Source of the DNA: Oscillospiraceae bacterium
GTDB taxonomy: Bacteria; Bacillota; Clostridia; Oscillospirales; Acutalibacteraceae
NCBI GenBank assembly: GCA_902796075.1
Contig: CADBNN010000040.1
Location: 1 to 64,000, forward strand
Length of the DNA stretch: 64,000 nt
Direction of reading: 5' to 3'
The position numbers were made by a program, and so were the translations under genes. Shown here piece by piece: positions 20,715 through 27,879 of this stretch; within the stretch, counting starts at the first letter, position 1; every line of letters starts with the position of its first letter. A model generated the notes under the pieces. That model searched no databases, had not been told where the DNA came from, and was given only the letters and a program-made list of their open reading frames with translations.

Positions 20715-20743
20715 TTTACCTTTCGGCCGGTTTGTGTTATACT
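20715..20743 (+). promoter_or_regulatory. Promoter of the peptidase cluster
   Basis: TTTACC (20715-20720), a 17-bp spacer, TATACT (20738-20743), between the rpoC terminator and pepD. Confidence 0.6.
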
Positions 20744-20790
20744 TTTGGCATAAGCGCTTCGGCGCCCTCCCAAAGCAAAGGAGCATGGGC

Positions 20791-22215
20791 ATGAATGTTT
20801 TGCAGGGCTTGCAGCCCGCGGCGGTTTTTACCGCTTTTGAAGAATTATCCCGCATTCCGCACGGTTCGGGCAACACGGCCGGCGCGGCGGACTACGTAGC
20901 CGCTTTTGCCGCCCGGCACGGCCTGCGGTCGGTGCAGGATGAATGGCATAATGTGATCGTTTATAAACCGGGCTCACCCGGGCGGGAAGCCGAACCGCCG
21001 GTGATTTTACAGGCCCATTTGGATATGGTGTGCGCCAAACAGCCGGACGTGACTTTCGATTTTACCCGCGACGCCCTGCGTTTGCAAACTGACGGAGAAT
21101 GGGTGTGGGCCCAAGGCACCACCCTGGGGGGCGACGACGGCGCCGGCGTGGCCATTATTTTGGCTGTGCTGGCCCGGCAGGATCTGTCTCATCCGCCGAT
21201 CGAAGCGGTGTTCACGTCTGATGAAGAAACGGGCATGTACGGCGCGGCCGGGCTGGATTTTTCGCTGCTGCGCGGCAAACGGATGATCAATTTGGATTCG
21301 GAAGAAGAAGGCATTTTCACCGTGGGCTGTGCGGGGGGCGTGCGCTGCACCGTTACGCTGCCCATGGCGGCCGAAGCCTGCACCGCGCCGGCCTACACCG
21401 TGGCTGTGCGGGACCTGCAGGGAGGCCATTCGGGGGCGGAGATCCACCGCAACCGGCAAAACGCCAACCGGCTGTTGGCCCAAACGGTGGCTGCGCTGGG
21501 TGAAGGTGTGCGGCTGGCTTCCTTCGCCGGCGGCAAACTGGATAACGCCATCCCCCGGGAGGCTTCCTGCGTGGTGTGTACCCATCTGCCGGCCGAAACG
21601 CTGGCCGCCGCCGCCCGGCAGGCACAGCAAACCGCCCGGGCAGGGGAAGATACCGCTGCCTGCGTTACCGTAACGCCCGCGCCCACGCCCGCCGCGGCCT
21701 GGACCGCCGCCGATACCGCCCGTTTGCTCACTTTTATCACCACCGCGCCCGCCGGGGTGCAGGCCATGTGCGCCGATCTGCCGAACGTGGTGGAAACGTC
21801 GCTTAACATGGGCGTTGTGGCTTGCGACGCCGCCGGTGTGCAGGTGCATTTTGCCCTGCGCAGCAGTGTGGAATCCGCCAAGGCTGCCCTGCTGGAGCGG
21901 GTGCTGCAAACCGCCCGGGCCTGCGGGGGACAGGGCACCACCGCCGGGGCCTATCCGGCCTGGGAATACCGGGCCCATTCCCCCTTGCGGGACACGCTGG
22001 TGAACGCCTACACCGCCCAATACGGCAAGGCGCCCCAGGTCATCGTGATACACGCCGGGCTGGAATGCGGGCTGTTTTGCCAAAAATGCCCCGGGCTGGA
22101 CGCCGTTTCCATCGGGCCGGCGCTGGAACATATCCACACCCCGGCCGAGCGCATGAACGTGGCGTCGGTCGGCCGCAGTTATGAATTTGTTTGCCGCTGC
22201 CTGGCGGCGCTTTAA
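20791..22215 (+). CDS. pepD: M20C dipeptidase (aminoacyl-histidine dipeptidase, PepD-like)
   Basis: 474 residues from ATG 20791; CAAAGGAG is 7 bases upstream, whereas ATG 20785 sits too close to it. A long upstream in-frame extension covers the promoter and rpoC end and is rejected. Metal-site motifs of M20 peptidases: QAHLDMV (His and Asp), GGDDGAG, DEETGMYGA (general base Glu), LDSEEEG, and the lid-domain GGHSGAEIH. The family hydrolyses Xaa-His and other dipeptides in the cytoplasm using two metal ions. It starts a run of three peptidase genes in the same direction, probably supplying amino acids from imported peptides. Confidence 0.9.
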   Translation: MNVLQGLQPAAVFTAFEELSRIPHGSGNTAGAADYVAAFAARHGLRSVQDEWHNVIVYKPGSPGREAEPPVILQAHLDMVCAKQPDVTFDFTRDALRLQTDGEWVWAQGTTLGGDDGAGVAIILAVLARQDLSHPPIEAVFTSDEETGMYGAAGLDFSLLRGKRMINLDSEEEGIFTVGCAGGVRCTVTLPMAAEACTAPAYTVAVRDLQGGHSGAEIHRNRQNANRLLAQTVAALGEGVRLASFAGGKLDNAIPREASCVVCTHLPAETLAAAARQAQQTARAGEDTAACVTVTPAPTPAAAWTAADTARLLTFITTAPAGVQAMCADLPNVVETSLNMGVVACDAAGVQVHFALRSSVESAKAALLERVLQTARACGGQGTTAGAYPAWEYRAHSPLRDTLVNAYTAQYGKAPQVIVIHAGLECGLFCQKCPGLDAVSIGPALEHIHTPAERMNVASVGRSYEFVCRCLAAL

Positions 22216-22234
22216 GAAAGGACGCGATTTTTGC

Positions 22235-23305
22235 ATGATTCAACAACGCGTACAGGCGCTGCAAGCCAAACTGCCCCCTCACACCGGCTTGCTCATCACC
22301 TCCGGCTCCAACCGCCAGTATGTTACCGACTTTGCTTCGTCAGCCGGCATGGTGCTCATCACCCCCGACGCGGCCACCTTATTTATCGATTTTCGCTATT
22401 GTGAAAAAGCCAAAGAAGTGGTGAAAAGCTGCGCCGTTGCCCTGTGGGATCGGGGCTTGGGCCAGGTGGCCGCCGAATGCCGCCGCCTGCAGGTGCAAAC
22501 CCTGCTGGTAGAAACCGAACAGGTCAGCGTGGCCCAAATGGGCCGCATCCGCGCGGCGATGGAAGGCATTACCGTGAGCGATGACGCCGCCGCCGACCGG
22601 TGGCTGACCGACGCCCGCAGCATGAAAACCGCGGGGGAAGTAGACCGCATTCGTGCCGCCCAGCAAATGACCGACGAAACCTTTGCCTATATTACCGGGC
22701 GCATTGCCGCCGGCCGCACCGAACGGGACGTGATGCTGGATATGGAATTTTATATGCGCCGGTTGGGCAGCCAGGGCATCGCCTTTGATTTTATCGTTGT
22801 TTCGGGCGCTAACGGGTCGGTGCCTCACGGGGTGCCGGGCGATAAGCCGCTGGAAAAAGGCGACTTTGTCACCATGGATTTCGGCGCCCGGGTAGACGGC
22901 TACCGGTCGGATATGACCCGCACGGTGGCGGTGGGCTGCGTAAGCGACGAACAGCGCCGGGTGTATGAAACCGTGCTGGCCGCCCAAACCCGGTCTATGG
23001 CGCAGGTGGCCCCCGGCCGTGTGTGCAAGGATATCGACGCCATTGCCCGTGATTTGATCGATAACGCCGGTTACGCCGGTGCTTTCGGCCACGGGCTGGG
23101 CCACAGCGTGGGGCTGGATATTCACGAAGCCCCCAACTTCAACCCCCGGTGTGATACGGTGCTGCAGCCCGGCATGATCATGACGGTGGAACCCGGCATT
23201 TATCTGGAAGGCCGCTTCGGCGTGCGCATAGAAGACATGGTGGTGGTGACCGAAACCGGGTATGAAGACCTGACCCACAGCCCCCATGAATTGATTATTT
23301 TGTAA
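22235..23305 (+). CDS. Xaa-Pro peptidase, M24B family
   Basis: 356 residues from ATG 22235 with GAAAGGACG upstream; an earlier in-frame ATG at 22181 lies within pepD. A creatinase-like N-terminal domain (about 1-120) precedes the pita-bread catalytic domain. The five metal ligands are visible: Asp in TMDFGARVDG, Asp in YRSDMTRTV, His in GHGLGHSVGL, Glu in MTVEPGIYL and Glu in VRIEDMVVV. HEAPNF is also conserved. Such enzymes cleave an N-terminal residue preceding proline, or Xaa-Pro dipeptides; aminopeptidase P versus prolidase cannot be decided by eye. It is cytoplasmic, 19 bp after pepD and 14 bp before the M29 gene. Confidence 0.9.
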   Translation: MIQQRVQALQAKLPPHTGLLITSGSNRQYVTDFASSAGMVLITPDAATLFIDFRYCEKAKEVVKSCAVALWDRGLGQVAAECRRLQVQTLLVETEQVSVAQMGRIRAAMEGITVSDDAAADRWLTDARSMKTAGEVDRIRAAQQMTDETFAYITGRIAAGRTERDVMLDMEFYMRRLGSQGIAFDFIVVSGANGSVPHGVPGDKPLEKGDFVTMDFGARVDGYRSDMTRTVAVGCVSDEQRRVYETVLAAQTRSMAQVAPGRVCKDIDAIARDLIDNAGYAGAFGHGLGHSVGLDIHEAPNFNPRCDTVLQPGMIMTVEPGIYLEGRFGVRIEDMVVVTETGYEDLTHSPHELIIL

Positions 23306-23319
23306 AGAGGTGTTTTATA

Positions 23320-24543
23320 ATGGAACAAAACAGATTGCAGCAATACGCCCGCTTGATCGCCAAAACCGGCGGCCGGGTACAACCGGGGCAAGAAGTCATT
23401 ATTATGGCCGAATTGGACCAGCCCCGCTTTATTGAAATGCTGGTGGAAGAATGCTACGCCTGCGGCGCCAAACGGGTGCGGGTGGAATGGACTCATCAGC
23501 CACTCACCCGATCCCACATTGCCCATTGCGACGTGGAAACCCTTTCCACCGTGGAAGAATGGGAAAAAGCCAAGCTGGCCCATCAGGTAGAGACCCTGCC
23601 GGTGCGCATTTATATTTTATCCGAAGATCCGGACGGCCTGAACGGCATCGACCAGGAAAAAATGTCCCGCGCCGGCGCCGCCCGTTCCAAGATCCTTAAG
23701 CCCTATCGGGACCAGATGGAAAACAAGTATCAATGGTGCATCGCCGCCGTGCCGGGGGAGGATTGGGCGAAAAAACTCTTCCCCGAAAAATCCTCTGCCG
23801 ACGCGATCGAAGCGCTGTGGGAAGCTATTTTGTCCGTCTCCCGTGTCACCGACGACCCCATTGCCGCCTGGGACGCCCACAACCGCGATCTGACCGACCG
23901 TTGCAACGCCCTTAACGCCATGGGCCTGGCCCAACTGCGCTATCACGCGGGCAACGGTACTGATCTCACCGTGGGGCTTATGCCCGAAGGCATGTTCCTG
24001 GGCGGGGGCGAAACCTCTCTGCAGGGCATTTATTACAACCCCAACATTCCGTCGGAAGAAGTGTTCACCACCCCCAAACGGGGCGAGGCCGAAGGCATTG
24101 TGTATTCCAGCCGGCCCTTGTCCTACCGGGGCGAACTCATTGAAGATTTTTCCGTGCGGTTTGAAAAAGGCAAAGCGGTGGAAGTCCACGCCCGCAAAGG
24201 GGAAGCGCTGCTCAAAGAACTCATCGGCATGGATGAAGGCGCCGCCTATCTGGGCGAATGCGCGCTGGTGCCCTACGATTCGCCCATTCGCCAAAGCGAA
24301 TTGCTGTTTTACAACACGCTGTTTGACGAAAACGCCGCTTGCCACCTGGCGCTGGGCATGGGCTTTACCAACTGTGTGCGGGGCTTTGAAGAAAAAACCC
24401 TGGAAGAGTGCCGCGCCCTGGGCGTGAACGATTCTATCATCCATGAAGATTTCATGATCGGCACCGCCGACCTGTCCATCGACGGCGTGACCGCCGACGG
24501 CCAGGTGATCCCCCTCTTCCGCAACGGCAACTGGGCGTTTTAA
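23320..24543 (+). CDS. M29 family aminopeptidase (AmpS/PepS-like)
   Basis: 407 residues, typical length. N-terminal LQQYARLIAKTGGRVQPGQEV matches the M29 signature start. The C-terminal metal region shows LGECALV, NAACHLALG and IIHEDFMIGT, containing the Glu and His ligands of the dinuclear site, and ends SIDGVTADGQVIPLFRNGNW. M29 enzymes are cytoplasmic broad-specificity aminopeptidases. AAGAGGTG is the ribosome binding site. It is the last gene of the three-peptidase cluster, closed by a long terminator stem. Confidence 0.92.
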   Translation: MEQNRLQQYARLIAKTGGRVQPGQEVIIMAELDQPRFIEMLVEECYACGAKRVRVEWTHQPLTRSHIAHCDVETLSTVEEWEKAKLAHQVETLPVRIYILSEDPDGLNGIDQEKMSRAGAARSKILKPYRDQMENKYQWCIAAVPGEDWAKKLFPEKSSADAIEALWEAILSVSRVTDDPIAAWDAHNRDLTDRCNALNAMGLAQLRYHAGNGTDLTVGLMPEGMFLGGGETSLQGIYYNPNIPSEEVFTTPKRGEAEGIVYSSRPLSYRGELIEDFSVRFEKGKAVEVHARKGEALLKELIGMDEGAAYLGECALVPYDSPIRQSELLFYNTLFDENAACHLALGMGFTNCVRGFEEKTLEECRALGVNDSIIHEDFMIGTADLSIDGVTADGQVIPLFRNGNWAF

Positions 24544-24563
24544 GCCAATTCGTCCCTTTATTA

Positions 24564-24609
24564 CAAACACCGAACGTACCTTGCGCGCGTTCGGTGTTTG
24601 TTGCTTTTT
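24564..24609 (+). terminator. Terminator after the M29 peptidase
   Basis: A 13-bp perfect stem (24564-24576 with 24588-24600) and a T-rich tract at 24601-24609. Confidence 0.92.
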
Positions 24610-24668
24610 GGCACTTTTGCACAAATCTGCGCCGCTATTTTCTACACATTTCTATAGCAGCGTGCTTA

Positions 24669-24696
24669 TAGACAGGCCGTTTTTGCATGCTATAAT
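24669..24696 (+). promoter_or_regulatory. Candidate promoter of the accessory block
   Basis: TAGACA (24669-24674), a 16-bp spacer, consensus TATAAT (24691-24696). The leader to the first ATG would be about 180 bases, which is long. Confidence 0.5.
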
Positions 24697-24883
24697 GAAC
24701 AAAACGGGCATTTTTGGCGGCTCATCTGGCGCTTTTTCGCATTTTTTCGGGCCGAAAACGGCTCAAATCAAAGGGAAAACCCGTCGTTTTATATCATATT
24801 ATTAATATACTAAGGTCTTAATTAAAAATGTGCTATACTACCTGCGGCTTTTCAAAAAAGCCGAATCAAGGAGGTAGTAAAAA

Positions 24884-25183
24884 ATGAAAGAAAAAGCGTC
24901 TTACATCGGCAAAGCGGCGGCAGTTGGCCTGGTGGCCGGCGGCGTTGCGTGGGGTCTTTCCGGTCTGTTTGTGTGCGGGTGCGGCATATTCGCCCTGGTG
25001 GTGCTCGTCGCCCTCAACGCCGTCATCGAATCGCCGCGCGACAAAAACAACGTGTCGTTCGCCCGCGCAATGGACAACGCCATGTTATACAACACCGATC
25101 TGGGCACCGGCGCCCAGATCGCGGCGACGGAACAACTGCTGCAGCAGCTGAACGAACAAAAAAACGGCGCAAGTCGGCAATAA
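24884..25183 (+). CDS. Small glycine-rich membrane protein, unknown
   Basis: 99 residues, preceded by AAGGAGGTAG about 8 bases upstream. A short basic N-terminus (MKEKASYIGKA) leads into a Gly/Ala/Val-rich hydrophobic stretch at about 10-48 (GLVAGGVAWGLSGLFVCGCG, then IFALVVLVALNAV), enough for one or two membrane passes. The C-terminal half is soluble and ends in a Gln-rich helix (ATEQLLQQLNEQK). No family is recognised. It is first in a loose same-strand run with the BC1881-like gene 16 bp downstream, so the two may be cotranscribed. Confidence 0.7.
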   Translation: MKEKASYIGKAAAVGLVAGGVAWGLSGLFVCGCGIFALVVLVALNAVIESPRDKNNVSFARAMDNAMLYNTDLGTGAQIAATEQLLQQLNEQKNGASRQ

Positions 25184-25199
25184 AGAAGGAGGGAGCGCT

Positions 25200-25364
25200 A
25201 TGGATCTTTCACAAATTCCCACCGCCGCGCTGGTGGCGGAATTGCAAAAGCGGGCGGGCGTCAATACCGTCGTCGTGCCGCCCTATGAGCCCTATGCCGT
25301 CACCACCGGCCAACACACCGTCACCGATACCGGCCCCGTGGTGATATTGCAGGTGTGGGACTAA
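25200..25364 (+). CDS. BC1881-like small phage-type protein
   Basis: 54 residues: starts MDLSQIPTAALVAELQKRAG, then VNTVVVPPYEPYAV and ends GPVVILQVWD. AAGGAGGG lies 6 bases upstream of the ATG. The pattern (IPT..LV.EL..R.GV, then V.PYE.Y.., then GP..IL.V.D) recalls the small BC1881 family found in Firmicutes prophages and conjugative elements; that match is from memory and not searched. Function unknown. It is the clearest hint that the 24.6-27.75 kb block has mobile-element ancestry. Confidence 0.7.
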   Translation: MDLSQIPTAALVAELQKRAGVNTVVVPPYEPYAVTTGQHTVTDTGPVVILQVWD

Positions 25365-25445
25365 ACCCGGCAAACGGATACCGTGCAAACATATCGCAGG
25401 CAGCCGTGCTTGCGGTCGAAATAATAAAATCAAAGGAGAATTGAA

Positions 25446-26249
25446 ATGGAAAAACTCAAAACAATGGTAAACGCTTTGGATGAAATGAATGAACGTGAAC
25501 AAATCGTAAAACAACTGCAGGAAATCGGAAAGGTCTTGCTGACGGAGTATGAGATAAAAGTTGGCGATGTTACAATTCAGCCATTATTACTTGAAGCGTA
25601 TTATTATAATTCCAAATCTTTTCCTGATTGCAATATGCATTTGGTAGAGGAACAACAAGAATTCAATGTTTTATATAGGCACTCCAGAACAGAAAATCTA
25701 TCAGAAAGTGGTAGAGTTGGAGGAGTAGATATTTGTCTCGCCTGCAACAAATCCATAAAGAGCCGTGAAAGCGATAAGTATTATCTTTCATTCCTGATTA
25801 AAAATGCATTAGTGAATCACGTCTTCTGCCGGCAAGTTAAAATCAATGCGATAATAAATGATAAAATTAATCCCAAAAAGAAAATCGAGAATATGCTTAC
25901 GAAGAAAGCAGATAATGACGCTAAAAATACCAAGTGCTTATTTCTTGAACGTTTAGGCTTAACGAATGATTGTTACAAAGCTGAAAGGTTGGCAGTGTTA
26001 TCCATATCTGATCTTGTGAACTATAATTACGATTATACGTTACAGCCGTATAATAAACTCAGTCGTTTAAAAACATGGCGTGATGCTATTATAGACCTTG
26101 CAAATGATGAAAACGCTTATGTTGACTGCGATTATTCTGATTTCGAAAAAGAATCGGATGGAAAATTGAAATCGATTAATTTCAACTACCACAAACTTGC
26201 AAGGATAGATTGGAATTACAGCAAAACAAAGTTTTTGAACAAAGAGTAA
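25446..26249 (+). CDS. AT-rich hypothetical protein, possibly methylpurine-glycosylase-like fold
   Basis: 267 residues, with AAAGGAG 7 bases upstream. Base composition and codon use (many AAA, AAT, ATA, TTA codons) differ strongly from the GC-rich neighbours, a sign of recent acquisition. Recognisable stretches: a Lys/Glu-rich start, LLEAYYY, FPDCNMH, an LYRHS motif, SGRVGGVDICLA and YYLSFLIKNALV. The order EAYYY ... FPD..H ... GGVDI ... FLIKNAL recalls bacterial proteins related to 3-methyladenine DNA glycosylase; this is a low-confidence recollection. There is no signal peptide or membrane segment. Function otherwise unknown. Confidence 0.75.
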   Translation: MEKLKTMVNALDEMNEREQIVKQLQEIGKVLLTEYEIKVGDVTIQPLLLEAYYYNSKSFPDCNMHLVEEQQEFNVLYRHSRTENLSESGRVGGVDICLACNKSIKSRESDKYYLSFLIKNALVNHVFCRQVKINAIINDKINPKKKIENMLTKKADNDAKNTKCLFLERLGLTNDCYKAERLAVLSISDLVNYNYDYTLQPYNKLSRLKTWRDAIIDLANDENAYVDCDYSDFEKESDGKLKSINFNYHKLARIDWNYSKTKFLNKE

Positions 26250-26280
26250 GATTATATTGTAATGTATGTTGCCTAACTCT

Positions 26281-26310
26281 TGGGCGGCGGATGATCTCAT
26301 CCGCCGCCCA
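26281..26310. repeat. 14-bp perfect inverted repeat
   Basis: Arms 26281-26294 and 26297-26310 are perfectly complementary with only 2 bases between them, and are GC-rich in an AT-rich setting. The T-rich sequence comes only about 20 bases later (26320-26336), so it is either a terminator of the AT-rich gene with a displaced T-run or a palindromic protein site. Confidence 0.8.
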
Positions 26311-26413
26311 GGAGAAATTAATTCTTATTCTTTTTGAAATAAAAACAATTAAAAGGCGGCTATACCGCAAGCCGAAACGGTTCCGAAAAAGCGTTTAGAG
26401 AGGATGAAATTCT

Positions 26414-27232
26414 ATGCTTTACTTTTCCTCCTATATCCCGCGCGAATACACCGGTGCGGCGGTGGTTATACGCACGCTGTACGCTGCTTTGGATCGGTGC
26501 GGGGAGTCTTATATGTTGTTCAATGGCGCGGCGGATATGTGGGCGCGTGACTACATGCCAGTAAAAACACGCAGCGGACGGTATGTTTCGTTTCGATACG
26601 ATCCCGTATATTTAAAAGACAAAGCATACGCGCCGCTGCGCACCGTGTATAAACGGGACCTGGCCCCGGCCATCGGCCTGCCCGTGACCTATTCCTGCCT
26701 TGTACTGGACGGGGGCAACGTGGTGTTTTCACCCTCCCGGCGGCGGGCCGTCGTGAGTGAGCGGGCGTTTGCGGAAAACCCCGGCCTTTCCCAGGCCGCC
26801 CTGACCGCCCGGCTGGAACGGTTGCTGGAAGCCCGGGTCATCTGGATCGAATCGCTGCCCAGTGACATGACCGGCCACGCCGACGGCATGGTGCGGTTTG
26901 TGGATGAACATACTGTGCTGAGCAATCGCACCGATTTTCAAAACGGGCTGGAACAGCGCAATCGCCGCCGCCTGGAACAGGCCGGCTTGCGGGTGATTGA
27001 CTTCCCCTATGAGCAGAGCAGAGGTATCAGCGCGGAAGGGTGCTATTTGAACTATTTGCAAACCCAACGGCACCTTTTTTTGCCGGTGTTCGGCCTGCCG
27101 CAAGACGCCGAAGCCGAATCAACGGCGCGGGCGCTGTTTCGGCAGCAGGTGGTGCCCGTTCCCGCCGCCGGCCTGGCCCGTCACGGCGGCGTGTTCCATT
27201 GCGTTAGTTGGGCTGATGAAGCCCATCTATGA
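26414..27232 (+). CDS. Short agmatine deiminase/peptidyl-arginine deiminase family protein
   Basis: 272 residues, about 70-100 shorter than usual agmatine deiminases, with the N-terminal part reduced. The guanidine-modifying active site appears complete: Asp in MWARDYMP (D46), DGGNVVFS (99-106), GHADGMVRFV (H155, D157) and the nucleophilic Cys in GGVFHCVSW (C263). The family converts agmatine to N-carbamoylputrescine plus ammonia, or deiminates arginine. Substrate cannot be fixed here, and no putrescine genes are adjacent. The ribosome binding site is GAGAGG. GC-rich composition in its 3' two thirds contrasts with the preceding AT-rich gene. It is followed 12 bp later by the FtsZ-C-like gene. 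Confidence 0.8.
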   Translation: MLYFSSYIPREYTGAAVVIRTLYAALDRCGESYMLFNGAADMWARDYMPVKTRSGRYVSFRYDPVYLKDKAYAPLRTVYKRDLAPAIGLPVTYSCLVLDGGNVVFSPSRRRAVVSERAFAENPGLSQAALTARLERLLEARVIWIESLPSDMTGHADGMVRFVDEHTVLSNRTDFQNGLEQRNRRRLEQAGLRVIDFPYEQSRGISAEGCYLNYLQTQRHLFLPVFGLPQDAEAESTARALFRQQVVPVPAAGLARHGGVFHCVSWADEAHL

Positions 27233-27244
27233 AAGGAGAAAAAA

Positions 27245-27667
27245 ATGAATCATCATTCAGTCTGGCATTTTTTAAAAACAACCGACCGTTTTGCACCGAA
27301 AGGCGCCACGGCCGTGCAAATTGACGTTGATCCGAAAGTCGAGTCGGCACTGAACGACGCACCGGTTTTGCGATCGGGGTGGGCCATTGTGCAAAACATA
27401 AATGATTTGGCGACAGCCATTGCAAAAGCGTCTGCCGGATTGGCGCAAGGCATGCAGCCGGATGGCGTTATCGTGCTGATCTCCATGCCGGACGTCGCCT
27501 ATGCCCACATTTCCGTGGCGAAGCTTATGACGGCTGTTCATCCGGCGTTCACTTTGCCGGGCGCACCGGCCAACTGCTGTTTCGGCGTGCAAACCGATAG
27601 CGGACCGCAAGAGGAGTTTCGGGCGGTCGTACTGGTTTACGGGCAACCATTACAGCCGTTGCAATGA
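27245..27667 (+). CDS. Small protein resembling an isolated FtsZ C-terminal domain
   Basis: 140 residues, with AAAGGAG upstream. No signal peptide or membrane segment. From about residue 55 on, the pattern follows the second (C-terminal) domain of FtsZ: a helix LATAIAKASAGL after SGWAIVQN (compare MGIGIA..ENRA..AA..AI), a strand GVIVLISMPDVAYAHISVAK (compare GVLMNITGG..LSLYEVQEA), and NCCFGVQTDSGPQEEFRAVV (compare MIFGSVINE..KDEIVVTV). The GTPase domain and tubulin signature GGGTGTG are absent, as is the FtsZ C-terminal tail. This is pattern similarity by eye. Possible roles (division modulator, unrelated ferredoxin-like fold) are open. A strong terminator follows. Confidence 0.65.
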   Translation: MNHHSVWHFLKTTDRFAPKGATAVQIDVDPKVESALNDAPVLRSGWAIVQNINDLATAIAKASAGLAQGMQPDGVIVLISMPDVAYAHISVAKLMTAVHPAFTLPGAPANCCFGVQTDSGPQEEFRAVVLVYGQPLQPLQ

Positions 27668-27695
27668 TACGTAAACCATTCAAAACCATACATGT

Positions 27696-27746
27696 CGGGC
27701 AACGCCGAGCGTCCATCAGAACATTCGGCGTTGCCCGGCGTTTTTT
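27696..27746 (+). terminator. Terminator closing the accessory block
   Basis: A 13-bp perfect stem (27696-27708 with 27725-27737), 16-base loop and six Ts at 27741-27746. Confidence 0.9.
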
Positions 27747-27815
27747 ATGATGATGTGCGACGGAAAACAGCCGTCGGTTTTTGTTGTTTATAAGCGGATT
27801 TTGCGTTTTTGCTAC

Positions 27816-27844
27816 TTGTAACGGCGGGGCAATCGTGCTATAAT
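27816..27844 (+). promoter_or_regulatory. Promoter of the secreted M14 carboxypeptidase
   Basis: TTGTAA (27816-27821), a 17-bp spacer, TATAAT (27839-27844), 35 bases before the ATG. Confidence 0.75.
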
Positions 27845-27879
27845 ATATTGATTTCATTCACAATGGGGGAGTAGAGCGC

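Larger units (their letters stand above)
24544..24883. other. AT-rich intergenic region at the edge of the accessory block
   Basis: It holds the M29 terminator (24564-24609), a candidate promoter (24669-24696), and about 185 bp of AT-rich leader with a second -10-like TATACT at 24834-24839 that lacks a good -35. A small stem (GGCTTTT with AAAAGCC, about 24846-24863) lies just before the ribosome binding site. No RNA gene or coding frame was recognised. Composition drops sharply compared with the core genes on either side. Confidence 0.5.

Noticed and set aside
18315-20876. 853-codon open frame antisense to rpoC
   Set aside because: It is a shadow of the GC-rich rpoC coding frame; it has no ribosome binding site or family motifs and lies opposite an essential conserved gene.
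24834-24839. Second -10 box (TATACT) before the gene at 24884
   Set aside because: No acceptable -35 at 16-18 bp; kept only as a remark in the intergenic entry.
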